From JAAYJR01 sp964563975 (lineage in GTDB: Bacteria; Bacteroidota; Bacteroidia; Bacteroidales; Prolixibacteraceae), in the NCBI GenBank assembly GCA_964563975.1, contig CAZLZJ010000071.1, positions 1 to 9,617 on the forward strand: a stretch of 9,617 nt of DNA, given 5' to 3'. The notes below the pieces were generated by a model that did not search any database, had not been told where the DNA came from, and was given only the letters and a program-made list of their open reading frames with translations. Both the position numbers and the translations under genes were made by a program. The first letter of the stretch is position 1; the number at the start of each line of letters is the position of its first letter. Of this stretch, positions 6,840 to 9,617 are shown in pieces.

Positions 6840-8300
6840 TTATTTTATAGAATTGAACAGATTCATTATAGTCTTCACAATTTTTACGGAGGCCTCTTTT
6901 TCAACCCGGTTTGAACCGAGCCATGTTTCGTAACCTCCCAGTTCATGCTGTTCCGGAGTAGGGAGATATCCATACCAGCCATTTGCAAGTTCAATGGTAA
7001 AGGTAGAGGCAAACGGACTTTTTTCTTTTATTTCCATGCCGGTCTCAGCAAAAACTTCAAACGGAATTGCTGCTATACCCAAATCTCCTATACGGAATGT
7101 TTGAATCACAGCTTCTATATTATCCGGCCAGTCAAGCATTTCAATCATAAATTGAGCATAAATTTTCTCAAGCCCATGAACAGGCTTTATATTATCAGGT
7201 CTTTGAAGTACACCTTTCGCACGGTTTATCATATTTTCATCCGGCTTTCTTACCTGAAGATTCAGGTCATTTGCAGCAGCTTTCAGCGGAACCCAGTCGA
7301 GGAATGTGATTTTGCTGTGTGCCCGGTAAACTTCACGGGCTACATCTTCTGCAACTTTTTTCATTTTTGCATAAGGGGGATTTTTTTCAGCAGGTCCTCT
7401 GAAATTGATATTATTTGCATCGCCTGAAGTGCCGTTTGACATTATACCGATAAAGGGAGGATCCTGGCGATCGGCTTTTAACAGTTCTTGTATACGGTCA
7501 GCAAAAATCGGGAAGTAATCGGCCGAAATGTGTCCTGTGGGAACACCTCCTACATAATGTAATGAGTAGTTTGCCAGAAGTGCAATTGGCCTGCCGCCGG
7601 TTGATTTAACTGAGATAAAAGAGACTTCGGGATCCGGTTTGGCTGCCGGCTCAAGAAGATTCGGATTTCCTACTCCGGGGTTCATTACTGCCCGGTCCTG
7701 ACCACCTAAAGGATTAGGCATAGGTGTGCCCGGTTTCATTTTCCACCTTCTGATGAATACATGTTCGGGGACATACCCTTTCCCCCAACCTATTTGGGCA
7801 GGTTCCAGATTATTAATAGCTATTCTGACTACGTCGGCTATTCTTCTGATCATAAATTTTTGATATTCATCAAAAGGTTTTCCTTTTTTCCATTCAATAA
7901 GAGACGGACTCCCGCCCAGTGCACTGGTAGCTGAGTGGGTATGAACTGTAGACATTAATAAATTGGCATCGGGTAAACCTGTCTCTTGATTAACTATTCG
8001 GCGGGCTTCATCGAAAAGTTCTCTGGTAATAATACAGTTGTCAATGATTACAAAAGCCAGCTTAGTTTCGCCGTCGTCCAGCACCAAACACCTGGCATGC
8101 AGTTCATCATGTATGTGAGTTGCCGGAGGGGGATTCCACCCGCCAATAATACCTCCCCCTAAAAATGGGGTGACATTACTTTTGGCTGCACCTGCCTTAA
8201 ATACTTTATCCGGTGATTTTTGGGCTGTGGTATTTTGACATATTATGCAGAGTGTCAGACATAATACAATGGGAATTAATAAATATTTTTTTACTTTCAT
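6840..8300 (-). CDS. Secreted neutral/alkaline ceramidase-like protein (N-terminal domain family)
   Basis: The 486-residue product has a Sec signal peptide (about 1-26, ending NTTA) followed by a single neutral/alkaline non-lysosomal ceramidase-type catalytic domain without the C-terminal Ig-like domain of full ceramidases. The zinc site is well preserved: VHTHSA (119-124) with His120/His122, SLHYVGG (246-252) with His248, PFEVF (413-417) with Glu415, and the loop NGWYGYLPT (440-448) with Tyr445. These correspond to the two His, the Glu and the Tyr that bind zinc in the Pseudomonas enzyme (from memory). The nucleophile segment, NxGDxSPN in true ceramidases, reads NGTSGDANNI (289-298), so the usual serine is Asn here. 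It may hydrolyse an amide by another route or a different substrate, and ceramide is not assured. It is the middle gene of the leftward operon, 34 bases after the DUF6807 gene and 2 bases before the M20 gene. Family assignment is strong; substrate is not. Confidence 0.88.
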   Translation of the reverse strand: MKVKKYLLIPIVLCLTLCIICQNTTAQKSPDKVFKAGAAKSNVTPFLGGGIIGGWNPPPATHIHDELHARCLVLDDGETKLAFVIIDNCIITRELFDEARRIVNQETGLPDANLLMSTVHTHSATSALGGSPSLIEWKKGKPFDEYQKFMIRRIADVVRIAINNLEPAQIGWGKGYVPEHVFIRRWKMKPGTPMPNPLGGQDRAVMNPGVGNPNLLEPAAKPDPEVSFISVKSTGGRPIALLANYSLHYVGGVPTGHISADYFPIFADRIQELLKADRQDPPFIGIMSNGTSGDANNINFRGPAEKNPPYAKMKKVAEDVAREVYRAHSKITFLDWVPLKAAANDLNLQVRKPDENMINRAKGVLQRPDNIKPVHGLEKIYAQFMIEMLDWPDNIEAVIQTFRIGDLGIAAIPFEVFAETGMEIKEKSPFASTFTIELANGWYGYLPTPEQHELGGYETWLGSNRVEKEASVKIVKTIMNLFNSIK

Positions 8301-8334
8301 TATATTTATATTTAAAATGATTTATAAGGAAGAT

Positions 8335-9576
8335 TTATTTGGAAACTATCAGTTGAGGAGGATTAACATATCCTTTACTTTTAGAATTTAATATTTCTCT
8401 GTCAGGCATATTGCTTTCACTTATCCAGAAACGATAGTTTGTTTCAAATGTTTCGTTATTGCCCAGCTGATAAATAAAGAATGGGCCGAATCTGCCATAG
8501 TCACGATATGCAGACCAGACTGTTGGCCTTGGGTTCTCCGGATGATCAATATCCAGGACACTGTATTTTTTGCCTTTTAATCCATATTCCATTCCAACCC
8601 ATGGTAGATTAAAATCTTTATAAGGGTCGATACCATCTTTATGAAAAAAGTAAACCGGTTTTTTACTTCCTTCTGTTCCTTCAGCTACATCATTATGTGC
8701 ACGAAACTGAACTCCGCCATGCTCTGCATCGCCATTGAGTTTGATGGGGCCGTTTATTGCCGTGAGCCTGGAGGAGAAATCCAGTATCATGATATCCGGC
8801 GCAGGCTGATGGTAAATAGTAGCAGTTCTTATCTCTTTCAACAGAGTAAAGCCGGTACTGTCATTCCAGTGAATTTCAGAAACCACTTTTCCGGCAACGG
8901 GACCGGCCGAAAGATCAATAAATTTAATATGCTTCTGCACAGTCGAATTTTCCATACCCCAAAAAGAGAGTTTTTCATTTTGAGATTCTACACTTTTCCA
9001 ACCAATCATAATTCCTCTGTGGTGCGGCCAGACTTCTCCTTCGGGCCCGTTTGTAATAAAATCATCTCCCTCCGGATCGTAAATGTGATAAAATACTTTG
9101 TTATTTGCTGTAAGATGTTCTCCTTTTATAAAATGATCATCTAACTCATAACAATATCTAAAAACTTTTTTACCATCAAAGTAAAGATCCAGATATTTTC
9201 CGGGAGTGTCTTTCCATTCAAACTCAGGTACGTCTGCTTTTTCTTTTTTATAGAACTCTGCTTTCCATTTTGCCGGCTTATCGGGATTTGTTTGAGGTAA
9301 AAGCCAGTAAAGTCTTAACCTGCCATTGTCAGAGCTTAATAATTGTCCGGGAAGAGGAGTGTCAACAGAACCTGATCTCAGCCTTATTCCAATCTCTTCT
9401 GCAGGTAGGCTGTTGTACTTTTCGGGTACCCGGATTTCAGCAGATACCGGTAAATTGTTTGTAACATAATCTGTTTGATTTATTTTAATATTGATTATCT
9501 CTTTTTTAAATAAAGAGCATTGGCTTACAGCCATCAGGAATATTAAACAGACAAGTGTAAATAGTATTCGTTTCAT
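8335..9576 (-). CDS. DUF6807 ("PmoA family") exported protein
   Basis: This 413-residue protein has an N-terminal signal (1-20) ending VSQC. Cys20 suggests a lipoprotein, although Gln at -1 is unusual, so Sec cleavage without lipidation is also possible. After a beta-rich N-terminal region (about 25-125) comes the DUF6807 domain. I recognise WPHHRGIMIGW (183-193), the tryptophan-containing FWGMEN (205-210), HGGVQFRAH (286-294), HPENPRP (345-351) and YRDYGRFGPFF (357-367). The family is often labelled methane oxygenase PmoA in databases; nothing here resembles the membrane methane monooxygenase subunit, and the label is misleading. Family members are commonly found near Gfo/Idh/MocA genes in Bacteroidota and Planctomycetes, which fits this locus and hints at a role in carbohydrate catabolism. 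The biochemical activity is unknown. It heads the leftward operon in this window. The 41 bases upstream (9577-9617) are very AT-rich with no TAnnTTTG, so the promoter may lie beyond the edge. Confidence 0.85.
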   Translation of the reverse strand: MKRILFTLVCLIFLMAVSQCSLFKKEIINIKINQTDYVTNNLPVSAEIRVPEKYNSLPAEEIGIRLRSGSVDTPLPGQLLSSDNGRLRLYWLLPQTNPDKPAKWKAEFYKKEKADVPEFEWKDTPGKYLDLYFDGKKVFRYCYELDDHFIKGEHLTANNKVFYHIYDPEGDDFITNGPEGEVWPHHRGIMIGWKSVESQNEKLSFWGMENSTVQKHIKFIDLSAGPVAGKVVSEIHWNDSTGFTLLKEIRTATIYHQPAPDIMILDFSSRLTAINGPIKLNGDAEHGGVQFRAHNDVAEGTEGSKKPVYFFHKDGIDPYKDFNLPWVGMEYGLKGKKYSVLDIDHPENPRPTVWSAYRDYGRFGPFFIYQLGNNETFETNYRFWISESNMPDREILNSKSKGYVNPPQLIVSK

Positions 9577-9617
9577 ATCGTTAGTGTTTTATATGATTTA
9601 AATTAAATATTTTATAA

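Noticed and set aside
6945..7427. 160-codon plus-strand open frame
   Set aside because: It lies wholly inside the ceramidase-like gene on the other strand. Its translation is Phe/Ile/Cys-rich with no motif, while the minus-strand frame has clear zinc-site motifs.
8641..9144. 167-codon plus-strand open frame
   Set aside because: It is antisense to the DUF6807 gene, has no recognisable domain, and its composition looks like the complement of real coding sequence.

Overview
The window reads as a piece of a Bacteroidota chromosome. The evidence is AT-rich DNA with weak or absent Shine-Dalgarno sequences, a tRNA gene without an encoded CCA end, and a promoter of the Bacteroides type (TTTG, 19 bases, TAnnTTTG). 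The proteins also fit: Tat-exported Gfo/Idh/MocA proteins, DUF6807 and signal-bearing hydrolases are typical of polysaccharide- and glycoside-degrading Bacteroidota. A marine or gut Bacteroidales/Marinilabiliales-like host is plausible, but the genus cannot be read from the sequence.

Layout. At the left edge a tRNA-Lys(UUU) gene runs leftward from its own promoter, with a small hairpin in its leader. Four genes then run rightward (335-5257). They encode a Tat-lipoprotein TIM-barrel isomerase/epimerase-like protein, a Tat-lipoprotein of the Gfo/Idh/MocA fold that closely resembles glycoside hydrolase family 109, a Tat-exported soluble Gfo/Idh/MocA oxidoreductase, and a cytoplasmic Gfo/Idh/MocA oxidoreductase. 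A strong intrinsic terminator follows the GH109-like gene, so the rightward genes form at least two transcription units (335-2748, and 2861 onward). A candidate promoter precedes the fourth gene. Three genes run leftward from the right edge (9576-5314) as a tight operon: a DUF6807 protein, a neutral-ceramidase-like metal amidase with a signal peptide, and an M20 amidohydrolase with a signal peptide. The two groups converge on one bidirectional terminator at 5285-5315 that contains the stop codon of the M20 gene.

How the genes may work together (inference). Six of the seven proteins carry export signals, so most of the chemistry would take place in the periplasm or at a membrane. The rightward group supplies NAD(P)-type fold proteins and an isomerase-like barrel, a combination seen in oxidative glycoside or unusual-sugar catabolism. 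The leftward group supplies two metal-dependent amide-hydrolase folds beside DUF6807. A reasonable working hypothesis is a catabolic locus for an N-acylated or amino-sugar-containing glycoside or glycolipid: glycosidic cleavage or oxidation by the GH109/Gfo proteins and amide cleavage by the ceramidase-like and M20 proteins. No SusC/SusD pair, transporter or regulator lies in the window, so the substrate cannot be assigned. No mobile elements, CRISPR arrays, long repeats or broken genes were seen, and no gene-free stretch exceeds 300 bases.
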